Of a stretch of DNA of 64,000 nucleotides, positions 30,732 through 42,849 are shown in pieces. Source of the stretch: Okapia johnstoni (taxonomy: Eukaryota; Chordata; Mammalia; Artiodactyla; Giraffidae); NCBI GenBank assembly GCA_024291935.2, contig CM044318.1, positions 86,564,001-86,628,000 of the forward strand. Direction: 5' to 3'. A model generated the notes under the pieces. It was not told where the DNA came from, ran no database searches, and saw nothing but the letters and a program-made list of their open reading frames with translations. Numbering within the stretch: the stretch's first letter is position 1; each line of letters starts with the position of its first letter. The translations under genes were made by a program, and so were the position numbers.

Positions 30732-31468
30732 GTTCAGTTTAGTTCAGTCGCTCAGTCGTGTCAGATTCTTTGCAACCCCATGAACCGCAGCATGCCAGGC
30801 CTCCCTGTCCATCACCAACTCCCGGAGTTTACCCAAACCCATGTCCATTGAGTCAGTCTCATCCTCTGTTGTCCCCTTCTCCTCCTGCCCTCAATCTTTC
30901 CCAGAATCAGGGTCTTTTCAAATGAGTCAGCTCTTCACATCAGGTGGCCAAAGTATTGGAGTTTCAGCTTCAACATCAGTCCTTCCAATGAGTATTCAGG
31001 ACTGATTTCCTTTAGGATGGACTGGTTGGATCTCCCTGCAGTCCAAGGGACTCTCAAGAGTCTTCTCCAACACCACAGTTCAAAAGCATCAATTCTTCAG
31101 CGCTCAGCTTTCTTTATAGTCCAACTCTCACATCCATACATGACTACTGGAAAAACCATAGCCTTGACTAGACGGACTTTTGTTGGCAAAGTAATGTCTC
31201 TGATTTTTAATATGCTATCTAGGTTGGTCATAACTTTCCTTCCAAGGAATAAGCATCTTTTAATTTCATGGCTGCAATCATCATCTGCAGTGATTTTGGA
31301 GCCCCCCCAAAATAAAGTCTGACACTTTTTCCACTGTTTCCCCATCTATTTGCCATGACGTGATGGGACCGGATGTCATGATCTTAGTTTTCTGAATGTT
31401 GAGCTTTAAGCCAACTTTTTCACTCTCCTCTTTCACTTTCATCAAGAGGCTCTTTAGTTCTTCTGTAA
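30732..31468 (-). mobile_element. BovB fragment, antisense, 3' 0.74 kb
   Basis: It starts at the BovB 3' end (TTCAGTTTAGTTCAGTCGCT) and runs to the region encoding the thumb side of the reverse transcriptase (GAGGCTCTTTAGTTCTTCTG), where it is 5'-truncated. It contains a short deletion around 30860 and a TGA stop at 31097-31099, the codon that is also TGA in three other copies in the window. Confidence 0.93.
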
Positions 31469-32369
31469 AAAGGTGATTTCAGTGAGAGTGTTTCAGAGAA
31501 GCATCCTGGCAGGGCTCCCAGAATGTGTCCCCCTCCCACACCCGTGCCCTGCAGGACACAGGGGTTTCTGTGCTGGCCGGGCAAAGGCGCAGCCCTGGGC
31601 CGTCCTCGGGGCCAGACTGGCACCCACAGTCCTGTGAGGTTTCTGCACAGGCCTGTTTATGGGGAGCTGGGGCTGGAGGCAGCCGGAATGTCAACTCCAG
31701 GATTTCCTCTGATCACCTCCTGCCTGCCCGCTGCCTGGTTCCAGGAGCCGTTCAAGGTCCTGGGTGGCAGGAAGCACACATCTGGGACTGCTCCTCTCCA
31801 GCCCCCAAGCTCAGGGGTCAGGAGCGTGGACTGGGGCTTTATAATAGGGGCGCCACCACTGATCTTGCTTCCAGGACACTATGCCCTACATCCATGGCCT
31901 CTGTGCAATGACCCCGAGCCCTTGTTCTCACTCTGAAGTGTCCTGGCCTGAACATGAAGGCATAGACCACCCCTCATATGACAAACAGTTCTGCAGGTGA
32001 GTTTGTACTGGTCAGAAATCAGCATTTCGAGACTCGAGGGGAGACCCTGCTGGCTTGCCTCCCTTTGGGGTCCTGCTCCCTGAAGACCCAGAATTGCAGA
32101 GACCACACGTGCTCCTCAACCATGGCCCTGGGTTTGTGTTTTCAGCCCCGGCATGCTTTTAGATGGGGGTCATACCAGGTTTGTGGGAGGCCGCCCGCCA
32201 GGACCGAGTGGGGCTGCAGGGCGCCTGTGCCGGAGCCCCGCCCTGTGGGTCCCTCAGGGGCAGCCCCCCAGCACTTCCCTGGGAGGAGCGGTTCCTTCTG
32301 GGCTTCCCCCAAGGAGGTGCACCGACGTGTGGCCCATGCCTGGTGCCCTGTGGTTTCCATGTAAATCCA
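31469..32369. other. GC-rich single-copy DNA, no gene recognised
   Basis: No named repeat. Open frames up to 137 codons on both strands overlap and have no domain I recognise. Confidence 0.45.
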
Positions 32370-33290
32370 CGAACAGTTTGCACGTCCTGCAATTTTATGT
32401 AAACATTATGCTGTCCTCCCTGAAACTGGCTTTGTTTTGGAGATTTAGCCGTCTCGCCATCTGTGGCTCCGGGTTGCTTATTTAAATGCCATGTTGTCGT
32501 GCATTATGTAAGTCTGGGTGGATTTACCCGCATATTTTCTTATTCATGGAAATTCAACGACTCTCAGTATTTCACACCGCAGCATGCATTCTGGCGCTTG
32601 TCCCCGTGTGCGTATGTGGGAGAGTTTCCTTCTGGAGGATCTGTTTAGAAATGCAACTCGGGGGCTGGGGGTGGAGGAGGCGGGCATCGGTGTTTGCTCA
32701 GTCTCTCCTGCGTGGCTGCGCTGCGCTCTCCCCGTCATTCTGGTGGCTCCTCCACAGCTGTCTCATCTGGCGGCCAAGGCTGATGGCTTCTCATTTCACT
32801 GTAGGTTTCCCCAGTCACCTGGGGCTCAGAAACGCTCCGCACGTTTCTGACTATTCCTGATGCTCGTCTGTAGGTTTCCTGTTTGTCTGTCGGGTTCTGC
32901 TTTGCATCTTATTGATTTGTTGACCTCTCACTCATTTGTCTCAGACGTTGATTATATGCATCACAAATGCCTTCTCTGTCTGCACCTTGGGTTTCCATGT
33001 TTACAGCATCCTCTTGTTGGAAATGTGAAACTTCAATGTTACCGTGTTTATCAGTCTTTTCTTCTGTGGTTTTTGTCTTGTGCATCTCATTTAACCTATT
33101 TTTGCCCACCCCAGAGTCAAAGAGGTGCTCCTAAAAGTTCTTCTAAAACCTTAAAAAAAACCCAAAACTGTGTTTTTACGTCTCTGTTTCTATTCTATTT
33201 CTGATCTTAGAAGTGTATTAAAGTTGTTTTTGAGCCTTGCTGCCTCTTTCCCTGAGATGTGTCTGAGATGGTGTATGGTCTAGGTCTGGC
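32370..33290 (-). mobile_element. L1M-type LINE 3' end, antisense (first of two)
   Basis: Antisense L1 text in order: TTTTATGTAAACATTATGCT, then TGCTTTGCATCTTATTGATT, TTTTTGTCTTGTGCATCTCA, CTATTTTTGCCCACCCC and ATGTGTCTGAGATGGTGTA. Covers 3' UTR into the end of ORF2. Strongly diverged, with no reading frame kept. Confidence 0.7.
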
Positions 33291-33384
33291 AAATGAGAAG
33301 CAGAAATTTGCTGATCAGTATCTTTTAACATAAAGACTTACGTTTTGAAATTCCTTAAGACTGACAAGATGCAGCCACCGCACA

Positions 33385-34890
33385 GTGAGTTACCGAACCT
33401 GCTTCCCCGCCTCCCCCACTGGTGGTGTCTTGCGTAACTGAAGCGTCTTTTCAAAAGTGGGGAGTCAGCATCATTACCATTCAGGTGACTCTAATATAGT
33501 CCTTGTTTGGACTCATCAGTTTTTGTGGGTTTTCTCTTGTTTGGTGTATAGTCCTGTGGAAACTTACCATAGACACGGATTCAAGTTACCGTCAGCACCA
33601 CGAGGGTGCCGAACTGACCCAGCACCAGGCAGGGCCCCCTTCTGCCCCCTCAACGGTCATGGGTCACGCCTTTTTCATGTTAACCCCTGGCCACCATGTT
33701 CTGTGTCCGTCACTGTAACTTTGCCGCATCTAGAATTTCATAAAAATGGAGTCAAATAGCATGGAACATTTGAGCCTGGATCCTGGTGGCTCAGCTGGTA
33801 AAGAATCTGCCTGCAGTACAGGAGACCTGGGTTCGATCCCTGGGTTGGGAAGATCCCCTGGAGAAGGGAAAGGCTGCCCACGCCAGCATTCTGGCCTGGA
33901 GAAGTCCATGGGCTGTAGAGTCCATGGGGTCCCAAAGGCTGGGATACGACTGAGTGACTTTCACTCTCACTTTGTTGCTCAGCATGGTGCCCTTGAGCTG
34001 CATCCAGTCCCTGTGAGCAGTATTTCACCCTGTGAACCTGACACAGCTGACTTGTTCATTCACTTCTTGAAGAACGTTTGGGTTGTTTCCAATTTAGGGA
34101 AACTACAAGTTAAATTAACTACTAATTAACATTTGTGAAAGGTGTTTGTAGGAACATAAATTTACATTTCTCCATAAATACCCAGGAGTGTGCTTCCTGG
34201 GTCATAAAGTAATATCTGTTTAACTTCATTGGCACATTCTGCCACTTTTCAGAAGGGCTATGGCATTTTGTGCTCCCACCAGCAATATATGAGGATTCCT
34301 GCTGCTCTGTATCCTTGTCTGCACTTGGTTGTCAATAGTTTTACTTTATCCATCTTAATAAGTGTGCATAATTTTTCAGCTCAAAGCTAATTTGCATACT
34401 CTTCATGATTAATGATAGTAAATATATTTTTGTGTGCTTATTTGTGATCCAAATCTCTAAAGAAAGGACAACTATGAATCTTTGCTCAAGTGTCTGTTCA
34501 AATATTTTGCCAACTTTCTGATTAGATGGTTTGATTTCTTATCATCCAGTATAGAGAATTCTTAATATATTCCAGATACAAGTCTTTTTAGATATGTAGC
34601 TTGAAAATATTTTCCCTCAGTCTGTGACTTATTTTTTTCAATCTTTTAACATGATTTTCATAGAGCAAACATTTTTAATTTTGATGAAGATCTATTTATC
34701 GTGTTTTTTAATGGGTTATGTCTTTGGTGTCATACTTAGGAAGTCCTTGCCTCAGAACCAGTCAAGAAGACAGTCTCTTATATTTTCTTCAAAATTTTTT
34801 GGAATTTTCTATTTTCTATTCAGATCTATCATCCATTTTGAGTTTATATTTGTAAAAGGGATGAGTTATTGGCTGCTTGTCAGGAAGATT
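33385..34890 (-). mobile_element. L1M-type LINE 3' end, antisense (second of two), split by a SINE
   Basis: It runs from 3' UTR on the left (TGCTTCCCCGCCTCCCCCAC, then CCCCTGGCCACCATGTTCTG) through ACTTCTTGAAGAACGTTTGG and CACCAGCAATATATGAGG. It continues to ORF2-derived text on the right (AAGTGTCTGTTCAAATATTT, TTTAATTTTGATGAAGATC, CATCCATTTTGAGTTTATAT). Interrupted by a Bov-tA at 33775-33975. A 150-base part of it recurs at 35760. Confidence 0.85.
33775..33975 (+). mobile_element. Bov-tA SINE nested in L1M
   Basis: Sense head CCTGGTGGCTCAGCTGG, perfect B-box GGTTCGATCCC, complete BovA body, tail TTCACTCTCACTTT. It interrupts antisense L1 3' UTR that continues on both sides. Confidence 0.92.
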
Positions 34891-34939
34891 TACCTCACTG
34901 ATATATTATGGAACTACTACTGAATGGCCCTTTACCACC

Positions 34940-35420
34940 TCTGTTTCTTTGCTAGTTTTGGATACTAATATGAAGACATGATGGCAGGAGCTGTGGCAGC
35001 TATTTGGGTATCATGAAGTTAAATGATTTAAGATGAGAAATAACAAGACCATGAGGCTTCCTGCCTAGCTCAGTTGGTAAAGCCTCTGCCTGCAATGCAG
35101 GAGACCTGGGTTCAGTTGCTGGGTCAGGAAGTTCCCCTGGAGAAGGAAATGGCAGTCCACTGCAGTATTCTTGCCTGGAGAATCCCAGGGACAGACGAGC
35201 CTGGCGGGCTACAGTTCATGGGATCGCAAGAGTTGGACACGACTCAGTGACTTAGTGTTGGTGCTGTAACGTGACAAGAGTGGTAGGGTATCACAATAGA
35301 AAAAGTCACCAAACCACACGTGGGGTCTGATACCTTCAGACTGCTTGTTCAATAAACGTCTTTGTAACCCGAGACATTGTTTGGGCTTTCTTTAATTAGT
35401 TCAGTGTGTCCTAACAGATG
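34940..35420 (+). mobile_element. Possible old MLT1-like LTR, split by a SINE
   Basis: Left part 34940-35053 (AAGACATGATGGCAGGAGCT) and right part 35259-35420. The right part has an AATAAA at 35351 and the ending ATTGTTTGGGCTTTCTTT, reminiscent of the 3' end of MLT1-type LTRs. Family assignment is tentative. Confidence 0.45.
35054..35258 (+). mobile_element. Bov-tA SINE, sense
   Basis: Head variant GGCTTCCTGCCTAGCTCAGT, altered B-box (GGTTCAGTTGC), complete body ending GGACACGACTCAGTGAC. The TAGCTCAGT head variant marks a different Bov-tA subfamily from most copies here. Confidence 0.92.
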
Positions 35421-35759
35421 CTCAGTTTTGGTCAATGGGGTGCTTGGTATAGATGGATTATTCATCCCCTTTTGGTCAGAAGTCCATATTCATAAGCCCA
35501 ACAGAGAATGGAGGAAGCTTCTCTTACAGCTGTCCCAGCAAAGCCCAGCTGAGAAGGCAACCGGCCCAGCCTGGGCTGTGGAAGCACTCAGGTAGTCTCG
35601 CTTTGCCTGGTCGAGGGTGAACTCGTGAAGAGTGGGGTTTCCACCCAGCATAGGATGGAGACACGACACAGAGGGCTCTGTGCTGACCCCAAGGGGACAG
35701 TGTCCCCTGCCAGACGACAGAGACCAACCAGACGGTCAGAGCCACGACAGGGAGCACTC
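35421..35759. other. Single-copy DNA, no gene recognised
   Basis: No named repeat or exon signal. Confidence 0.4.
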
Positions 35760-36028
35760 CTTCTAAAGAAAGGACAGCTATGAATCCTTGCTCAAGTGTC
35801 TGTTCAAATATTCTGCTGACTTTCTAATGAGATGCTTTGATTTCTCAGCACATAGTTTAGAGAATTCTTAATATAGTCCAGATACAAGTCTTTTTGGATA
35901 TGTAGTTTGAACCTGTGGCTGATTCATGTCAGTGTATGACAAAAACCACTACAATATTATAAAGTACTTAGCCTCCAATTAAAATAAATAAATTAATTTA
36001 CAAAAAAAAAAGAAAATATTTCCTCTAG
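35760..36028 (-). mobile_element. Second copy of an L1M segment, split by a ruminant L1 end
   Basis: 35764-35911 aligns with 34457-34605 by eye at roughly 88% identity, starting at TCTAAAGAAAGGAC. It then resumes at 36011 (GAAAATATTTCCTCTAG), matching 34606 onward. The insert is described separately. Orientation is the same antisense L1. Confidence 0.8.
35912..36010 (+). mobile_element. Ruminant L1 3' end (L1_BT-like) with A-tail
   Basis: Contains CCTGTGGCTGATTCATGTCA, GTATGACAAAAACC, ACAATATTATAAAGTACTTA and a terminal A10 run, the usual ending of ruminant L1 3' UTRs. About 100 bases only, a severely 5'-truncated insertion in the duplicated L1M segment. Confidence 0.82.
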
Positions 36029-39000
36029 GCACAGCTGAATTGCACTGTGTCCAACTGGGCTCTGTAGCCGGGTTCCAGCTTTGATTTCCTCACCCACCCT
36101 TCTGGGAACCAGGACTGCAGCCAACCCTGGGTCACTTCGGTGTCCCACCAGCTACAGAACCCATCAAAAAATGGAGGCTTCCCGGAGATGCTCCTGCAGG
36201 AATCCCCACCCACATTTTTTATGAGCACATTTATCATGGCTTTTGAAAGCATCCAACCTGAGTGCTGTCTGTGACCAGGCTGCAGTTCCAGAGTTCATGG
36301 CGTGGTTAATTGTGGCTAACAGGAAAATGGGGGACATATGCCAATATTTATGCAAATAGCAAGGCTGCCCAGGGCATGTGCCCTGGGGACATCCGCTCAG
36401 CATGGCCATCTTCCAGAGACTCAGGCCCTGCTTTCACAGGGCAATTCAGATTACTTTGCAGATTGGATGGAAATAAATTTTGAATATTAATGCTAATGGT
36501 GTCAAAGGTTCATAATCAGACTCCCCAGGCCTAATTTTAGACCCAGCAGTGTGTCTGTGGGAGAGCAGGCTGAGAGTCTCCATGGCCATTGCAATGGTGG
36601 GAGAGGGGCTGAAACTCAGCTGCTCACTGTTCTGGCATCAGGAGAACTTAGTATGAGCAATGAGATGTGAGGGTCTCAGAAGTATAAGAGCAGGCTAAGA
36701 AATCCCCCAGACACCCAGACTTTATAAAACCCATACAGCTACTGGCCCAGGTCTGGCCCCCTAGAAGCAGTGCTGGAGATGAGGACGTGTGTTCCACTGA
36801 CGAGTTATGGGCTTGGCCCTGGGCATGGGGGTGAGGGAAGACAGTGGGGCTGGGGAAGCCAAGCGAGGGTGGGTCTTGGCTGCAGACTAGCTTCATTCTG
36901 AACCGTGGAATCTCTCAGAAGAGCACCGAAACTCCTTGCCATCTTCCCATTCAGGGCCCTGGCAGCCTCTTTCAAATCAGGAAACAGATGCAGAGAAACT
37001 GTCTTGCTGCTCCCGCCATCATCCAGCTCTTCACCCTCCCGATGGTGATTTCATGCAGAGGTGCTGGGTGGCGTACAGCCCCAGGAAGGTGCCCCCGCCA
37101 CTGCCTTTGAGGAAGCTTGGGGCACACATGGGCTCCAGCCAGACGGCGGCAGAGCGGGAAGCAGGGGACGTGGGGGAACTTGGAGTCTAGGCTACAGTAG
37201 CAGCAGCACACGTGCCCTGGGGGAGCCCAGCCAAGGGGTTTAGACCAGAGTCTGGAGACCACCAAGGCTCCCGCCTGGTGGCCCTGCTCCTCCCGTTCCA
37301 GGAAAGCCTCACTCGTGGACCAGGACGCATTTCCAGACTCCTGGAGCCCTGGTGGGCCTCTCAACCCTTCCCAGAGTGGCGCTGCAGGAGGCCATCACGG
37401 GTCTCCCTAGCGGGTGTGTGACTCGGACTGTATTTGCCTCTGCTAACCTAGCCCACGGGGAGCTACTGAGGAGTGCTGATTAGGGGGGTGATCCGAGAGA
37501 TGCTTTAGTGAGACCAGCCGAGCAGGAGAGGTGGAGGCCCTAGAGGCCGGGCCGTCATCCAGGGCTGTCAGCTTTGACAGTCGTCCTGGTAACGGTGAGG
37601 ACTGCTCGGCAGTGGGCAGCTGGGGTGCGGAGCAGTGCCTGGGTGGGTGGAGGGCAGGGAGGGTGCTGAGTCTTGCTTTGATGGGGCAGGAGGCATCCGT
37701 GGGGTCCTGGACCCACAGCCCGCCCGTGAGCGCAGGATCGGAGGTTCAGAAGCAAAGATGTGGGGTGCGGGCAGGCACACAAGTCCCGGCTCCCGCAGCA
37801 CCTCCGCTCGCCCTTCGTGATGGATTCAGGCAGGAGGGGAGGTGGGTTGGGTCCCACCACGACAGACTTGGCCCCGGGGATTCTCAGGGGTGTCTGGGCC
37901 CCCTGCCCAGCCCCTGTGCCCACTCTGCCGTGAGTTTCAGAGCTGACTGAGTGGAGGAATGGCCTCTCCTCCCTGAGAAAGGGCACCTGATGTTTAGAAG
38001 GATCATCACTCAGCTCTTCTCCCTTCTGGGAGCCGGGGCGGCAGCCCTCACTTCACGCTTCCTGTCCCCAGGCCTCTGTGCTGCCCCAGGGACCCCGGGG
38101 TCTGCAGGGGGACTGTGGCAGGCTGGTCTCTGTGTCCAAGGTCATCTGTCGGGCGTGCTTGCCTTAATCCCAGCAGGTGGTCAGGAGCCCCGCCGGACAC
38201 CCGCTTGCCTTCCCCAGGACCTGGGCCCCAGGGTCCCACTCCAGCAGGAAGATGCTGATGCTCCAGGCGCACGGGGGCGTCCTGTTATTGGACGACCGGG
38301 CAGCTGCTCCCAGGGTGGAGGTGCTCGTCCTGCGCGTCCCCGGGGGGTTGTGAGCACAGGTGAGGGGCAGGCCAGGGTGGCCTGATGGTGTGCCTGCCTG
38401 GTCATCCCAGGGAGCTGTCCCAGGTTCCCCGGGGCAGTCAGGCACAGCGGGGGGCTCAGGCCCCCCCCCCCGCCCCCATCTCCGTCTCCTCACACCCCCC
38501 TGCGTCTCCCCCTCCCCTCCCTCTCTCTGCTCCTCTCCTGCCATCACCATGGCAACACGAGCAGCTGTGTTCATCTCTCCCCATCTCTCTGCCAGAGCAC
38601 TTGGGTGGGTGCAGCTGAACTTCTGCTCACTGATCTTTAATGTTGCACTAATTACAGCCACAGGAAAGAGGCCGCAGGTCAGGAGAAGCGAAACCAACGC
38701 GTGCGCAGCCACCGTGAGCCGGGCCCGCTGCTGGCGCCCTGACCCACGATGCCCTTGGATACACACCAGTAACCAGGTTCCAGAAAGGCTTCTTGTGCAG
38801 ACCCCCGACCCCCTGGCTGCTGCGTCTGCCCCTCCCCCAAGTGAGTGAGGACCCCCACAGAGCCAAGGGGGAACTGGCTTGAGTCCAGATCAGGCCGGGG
38901 CACCAGAGTGCGGATGGCAGGCGGATTCTCCCGCTGCCTGGTGAGGGCTGAGGCTCCTCCCAGACCAGAGCATGCGCTTGGACTGCGTGGACCTCCATGC

Positions 39001-41352
39001 CAGGGAAGAGACCCCCTCATCGTTCTTTTGGCTTCTCCTTAGAGGGATGATGGCTGGGGGTAGGGGGGGTGGAGGGGAGGAGAAGAGAGCAAGGGGGAAG
39101 TTCTTGATTGATTTTTCCACCTTTAAGCATCTTGGTCTTGTGTCCTGGGGGTACAGCTTGTAAATGAGAACTTTCTCCACTAGAAAAATACTACGAAACA
39201 ACTACTAAATTAAGGAGCAGGGGCCATTCAACTCTTACCGTGCGACTAGGAAAATAGAGCAAGCTTTCTATGTTTGAAACAAGCACATCTTTGGAGTCTG
39301 CTCCGGGCTCTGGGCGTGGGGGTTCACTCTGGAGGGAAACCGTGATGGGAAAGGTGGGGTTCCCAGCGCCTCCCCACCTTCATGGCGTCTAAATCCTGGC
39401 ATAGGGGTGGGATTTACTCATGAAATATACATTAAACAAAACAGGAATCTGAGAACAGTGTGCAGAGGAACACGGGTTTGCTATGACATTTTTTGCCCAT
39501 TCACTTTTTTCATACAAAGCACCCCATCAGTCACAGATTAGCTCCATGGTGACTAGAACCCAGATAAATCTGTGGCTTTTTTCTCCTTCCTTTAAGGCCC
39601 ATCTCAGCCTGGTTACACATATGGAAGAAATACGTTTGACTCTAGAAGCCTCAAAGCGTACATCAATATTCAGGAAAGGCTTTTTCCAGGGGTCTGTGCA
39701 GAGAAACTACATCCTGTAACACAGAACACAGTTTCTGCCTGATCCCCCTCCTCACGGCACCCCGAAGCCCCTTTCACAGGAAACCTGCCTCCAAACCAGC
39801 CCCTCCCTTCCCTTGTCTCATCCCCCGCTACCCCCCTTTCCGGCCACCCTCACAGACGCTTAAGACAAGAGTTTGGCCCCTGTCACAGCCGAGTGGATCT
39901 TCCCTCTGGGTCTGAGAATTTCACTGGGGGAGAGACAGAGTTTAGGGGCTCAGAGAGCACTCTGCTGGCCATCACACCTGGAGAGGGAGCGGCGTTGGCA
40001 AGCTGGGCTGGCTTCCAGGATGGCCCCGAGAACGGACACTGTGTGCCTGGTCCCCCTGGATCTCCATCACCCCAGTCAGGGGCAGAAGGCCACCCCAAGG
40101 GTGCCATCGCTGAGTCCTGGACCCTAGGACTGAGCGTCCCCAGGTCCACCTGCCTTTTCACATGGAGCGCCCACGCTTTTGGGTGAGCTGGGGGCCAGGG
40201 GCAGCCCTGGAGAGTGGTACCCGGGGAGGCTGGCGGCTGGCTAGTGGGGCAGCAGTTGAGAAGGAAGGGGAGGATGCAGCATTGTGGAGGGAGCAGGTGT
40301 GGGAACAAGGGTGGGCGGGAAGTGTCTGCCTGGGCTGGGGGTCCACCGTGGTCAGGGAGGGGCAGCAGTGCTGGGGCACCATCTGAAAGGGGCAGAGCAG
40401 GTCCCACTGCCTGCGACCAGCCCCTCATCCTTGGCATGCGGCCTGTGGATGGTGGTATTGGCCTTGCCTTTGAGAGGAGCAGAGAGAGGAGGGGCGTCTA
40501 TATATCAGTTCATCAGCCGGGATGTTTCATCAGTGCCCCCCAGCAGATGGGCGTGAGGTCTATACCTTCTGGTGTATCCGGCACCTCAACCAGAGGTTGA
40601 GCCCCATGTACTCCAAAGGGAAAGCCCCCTGGGCTTGGAGCCATGAGGGCTCAGGGAGGACGGGGCTGGCTGAGTGCCTGTCCCGAAGCAGGGGGCCTGC
40701 ATACAGATGCATCTTTGTCTTAGCATAGTCTCCTTCATCCCACAGGTGTTCCTGAGATCCCACTACAGGATGAATATTCCCACAGGCGCTACGATGAGGT
40801 CGTGGAGAAAGCTGATCACATCCTTGATACAGCTCCATGGTTCCGCTTAAGTGGCAGGAAAAGGCCATTGGGAGGGCTCCCCAATAACGCTGCTATGGGC
40901 TTCACAGACCTGGAATCACTCATCTGATGGGTAATAAATAGCTCAGTGTAGGGGGTGGGGATGCAGGCACAAGGATGGAGCTCCTGACAGTGAGACCAGT
41001 GAGAACAGGCGACTTGCCCAGAGACTCCACGGCCACGTGGTGAGGAAGCCGGCCAGTGGAAAAGGGCCTGCCTCGTGCCTCCTCTGTGTCTGTCTTCCTT
41101 TCTGCGGGGTTCCACCCCGGGAAGGTGGGAAGGTGCCCCCACGGCATCTGAGACCAGTAGTCCATCCCTAAAAGGGACCTGGGGGGGAGGGGACAGATGG
41201 GAGAGCATCTGTCCTGAACAGCAGGATGTAGGCACCCAGTGAAGGGTCACCCGCTCGTCAGGAACGGAGCCCACAGCTCGTCCAGCGCAGCAAACACCAC
41301 ATTGAGGAGCGAGGTGATGAGGGGTGGGTGTGGGGTGCAGGGTTCCCTAAAC
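36029..41352. other. 5.3-kb repeat-poor single-copy stretch
   Basis: The longest stretch without recognisable transposons. 36170-36560 looks like a conserved non-coding element (GTGGTTAATTGTGGC, ATTTATGCAAATAGC, ATTAATGCTAATGG). 37500-40600 is GC-rich with many overlapping frames (up to 200 codons on the minus strand, 38164-38766) lacking recognised domains. A C11 run lies at 38461-38471 and CpG-rich text at 38140-38350. 38560-38690 again looks conserved. No gene could be supported. Confidence 0.4.
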
Positions 41353-41563
41353 ATGCGTGCTAAGTCTCTTCAGTCGTGTCCACCTCTTTGCAACCCTGTG
41401 GACTATAGCCCGCCAGGCTCCTCTGTCCATGGATTTCCCAGGCAAGAATGCTGGATTGGGTTGCTATTTCCTTCTCTGAGGGATCTTTCTGACCCAGAGA
41501 TTAAACCCGCATCTCTTATGTCTTCTACATTGACAGATGGGTTCTTTATCACTGGCACCACCT
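41353..41563 (-). mobile_element. Bov-tA SINE, antisense
   Basis: Left tail CATGCGTGCTAAGTCTCTTC, body with GCCCGCCAGGCTCCTCTG, and decayed head (TTTATCACTGGCACCACC). The sense B-box is degraded (GGTTTAATCTC). Confidence 0.9.
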
Positions 41564-41656
41564 TAAAAATAAAGTCTCTTAATTTACAAAACCTTCAACA
41601 AATGAAAAACTGACTGAATGTATTTAAGAACATTTAGAGTCTATTTCTGATCCAAG

Positions 41657-41699
41657 AAGAAAGGAAGGAAGGAAGGAAGGAGGAGGGAAGGAAAAAAAG
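41657..41699 (+). repeat. (AAGG)n purine tract
   Basis: Five AAGG units at 41661-41680 within a wholly purine run of about 43 bases. Confidence 0.9.
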
Positions 41700-41954
41700 A
41701 AACTTCATACTCAGTAAGAGCACAGGAAGGGACTTGTATTCTAGAGGGAGGGTACCCTCACAGTACAGATAGAGGTAAATAGTCCAGATACAAGTATAAT
41801 ATACAGATATACACATGTATTATGTACATCCAAAATTTATTTTGATAGGGGTTATAAAAGGGACCATAAGTAGAGAAGGGCTATGAATTTCAATGAACAA
41901 GCCAAACAAAAAATAAATGGAGTATGGAAAACTGTACTGTAAAACCCAAGTTAA

Positions 41955-42245
41955 TGTGGTTTTGGTGAAGAAATCATATTTTGTCCTGGGTGCTAAAATA
42001 GTTCATAGACTTTGACCGAGTAATCTCACATCTAGGACAATATTTAATCCAGATTATTTAAAAGTGGAAATGAAAGCTTTCCCAAACGTCCAGCCAAAAA
42101 TAAAAGTTAAGTAAATTATTCTACATGATGGACAGGAAAGTGATAGTCATTGAAACTAAGCTTTACAGGTCTTAATAACAAGTTTATTACTAGAGTAAGT
42201 GAAAAAAATATTTTAAAGCAAGGTATTCAATGCGACCTCAAACCT
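41955..42245 (+). mobile_element. L1M-type LINE 3' UTR remnant, sense
   Basis: Order of AGTAATCTCACATCTAGGAC, CCAGCCAAAAATAAAAG, TAAATTATTCTACATGATGG and AGAGTAAGTGAAAAAAATAT follows old L1 3' UTRs. Highly diverged. Confidence 0.72.
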
Positions 42246-42849
42246 ACGGAAAACTAAACAGGAGGCCCAGGGTCAGGGGAGCCTGCAGGTTTGAGGCCAG
42301 GACAGGAATGGGCTTCCGGAGCCCCACGGGACCTCCTGAGCTCCTTCCCACCTTGCTCCTCTTGTCCCAAAGTCCGGGGAGGGACCCTGGCCAAGGGTTC
42401 ACAGGTTCACGCATTTTTAATCAAGTGTGTAAATCTCTGCCACTCTTCCCCTCGTGTGTAGCGGTATTGGGTCAGATGTCGATATTTCTGGGATCCGGCT
42501 ACGGAAGAGCTAAGTTTAGTGAAACCAATTTGCTGGGTTATAGTCGGCTTCTGTCTGGGTGTAGTGGTGGCTTCGAGGAAGCCCGTCCTGCTAACAACGC
42601 TGACTTCTAGATACAGGGTTCATCTTCTAGGCCATGTGAACATGTACTTGGGCCGCACACTGGAAGAATGTGGTTAGCGAAGGAGGCAAAAGGTTGGAAA
42701 TCTGTGGAGCCAGAAGCTCTCTGGGGGACATTTGCCCAACCATCACATGGGTAAACTCTAAGAAGAGAATCAGGTCCTCTTAAAAAAGGAAGTTTGTCTT
42801 CCCAGGTTAAACTCAGTGGCTGAGCACATATAGTTAAAAACATGCCATA
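42246..42849. other. Single-copy DNA, no gene recognised
   Basis: A 126-codon plus-strand frame (42230-42610) without recognised domain begins inside the old L1 and continues here; probably chance. Confidence 0.45.

Noticed and set aside
38140..38350. Second CpG-island candidate
   Set aside because: CpG-rich patches are short and separated; I did not get a convincing 200-base stretch by eye.
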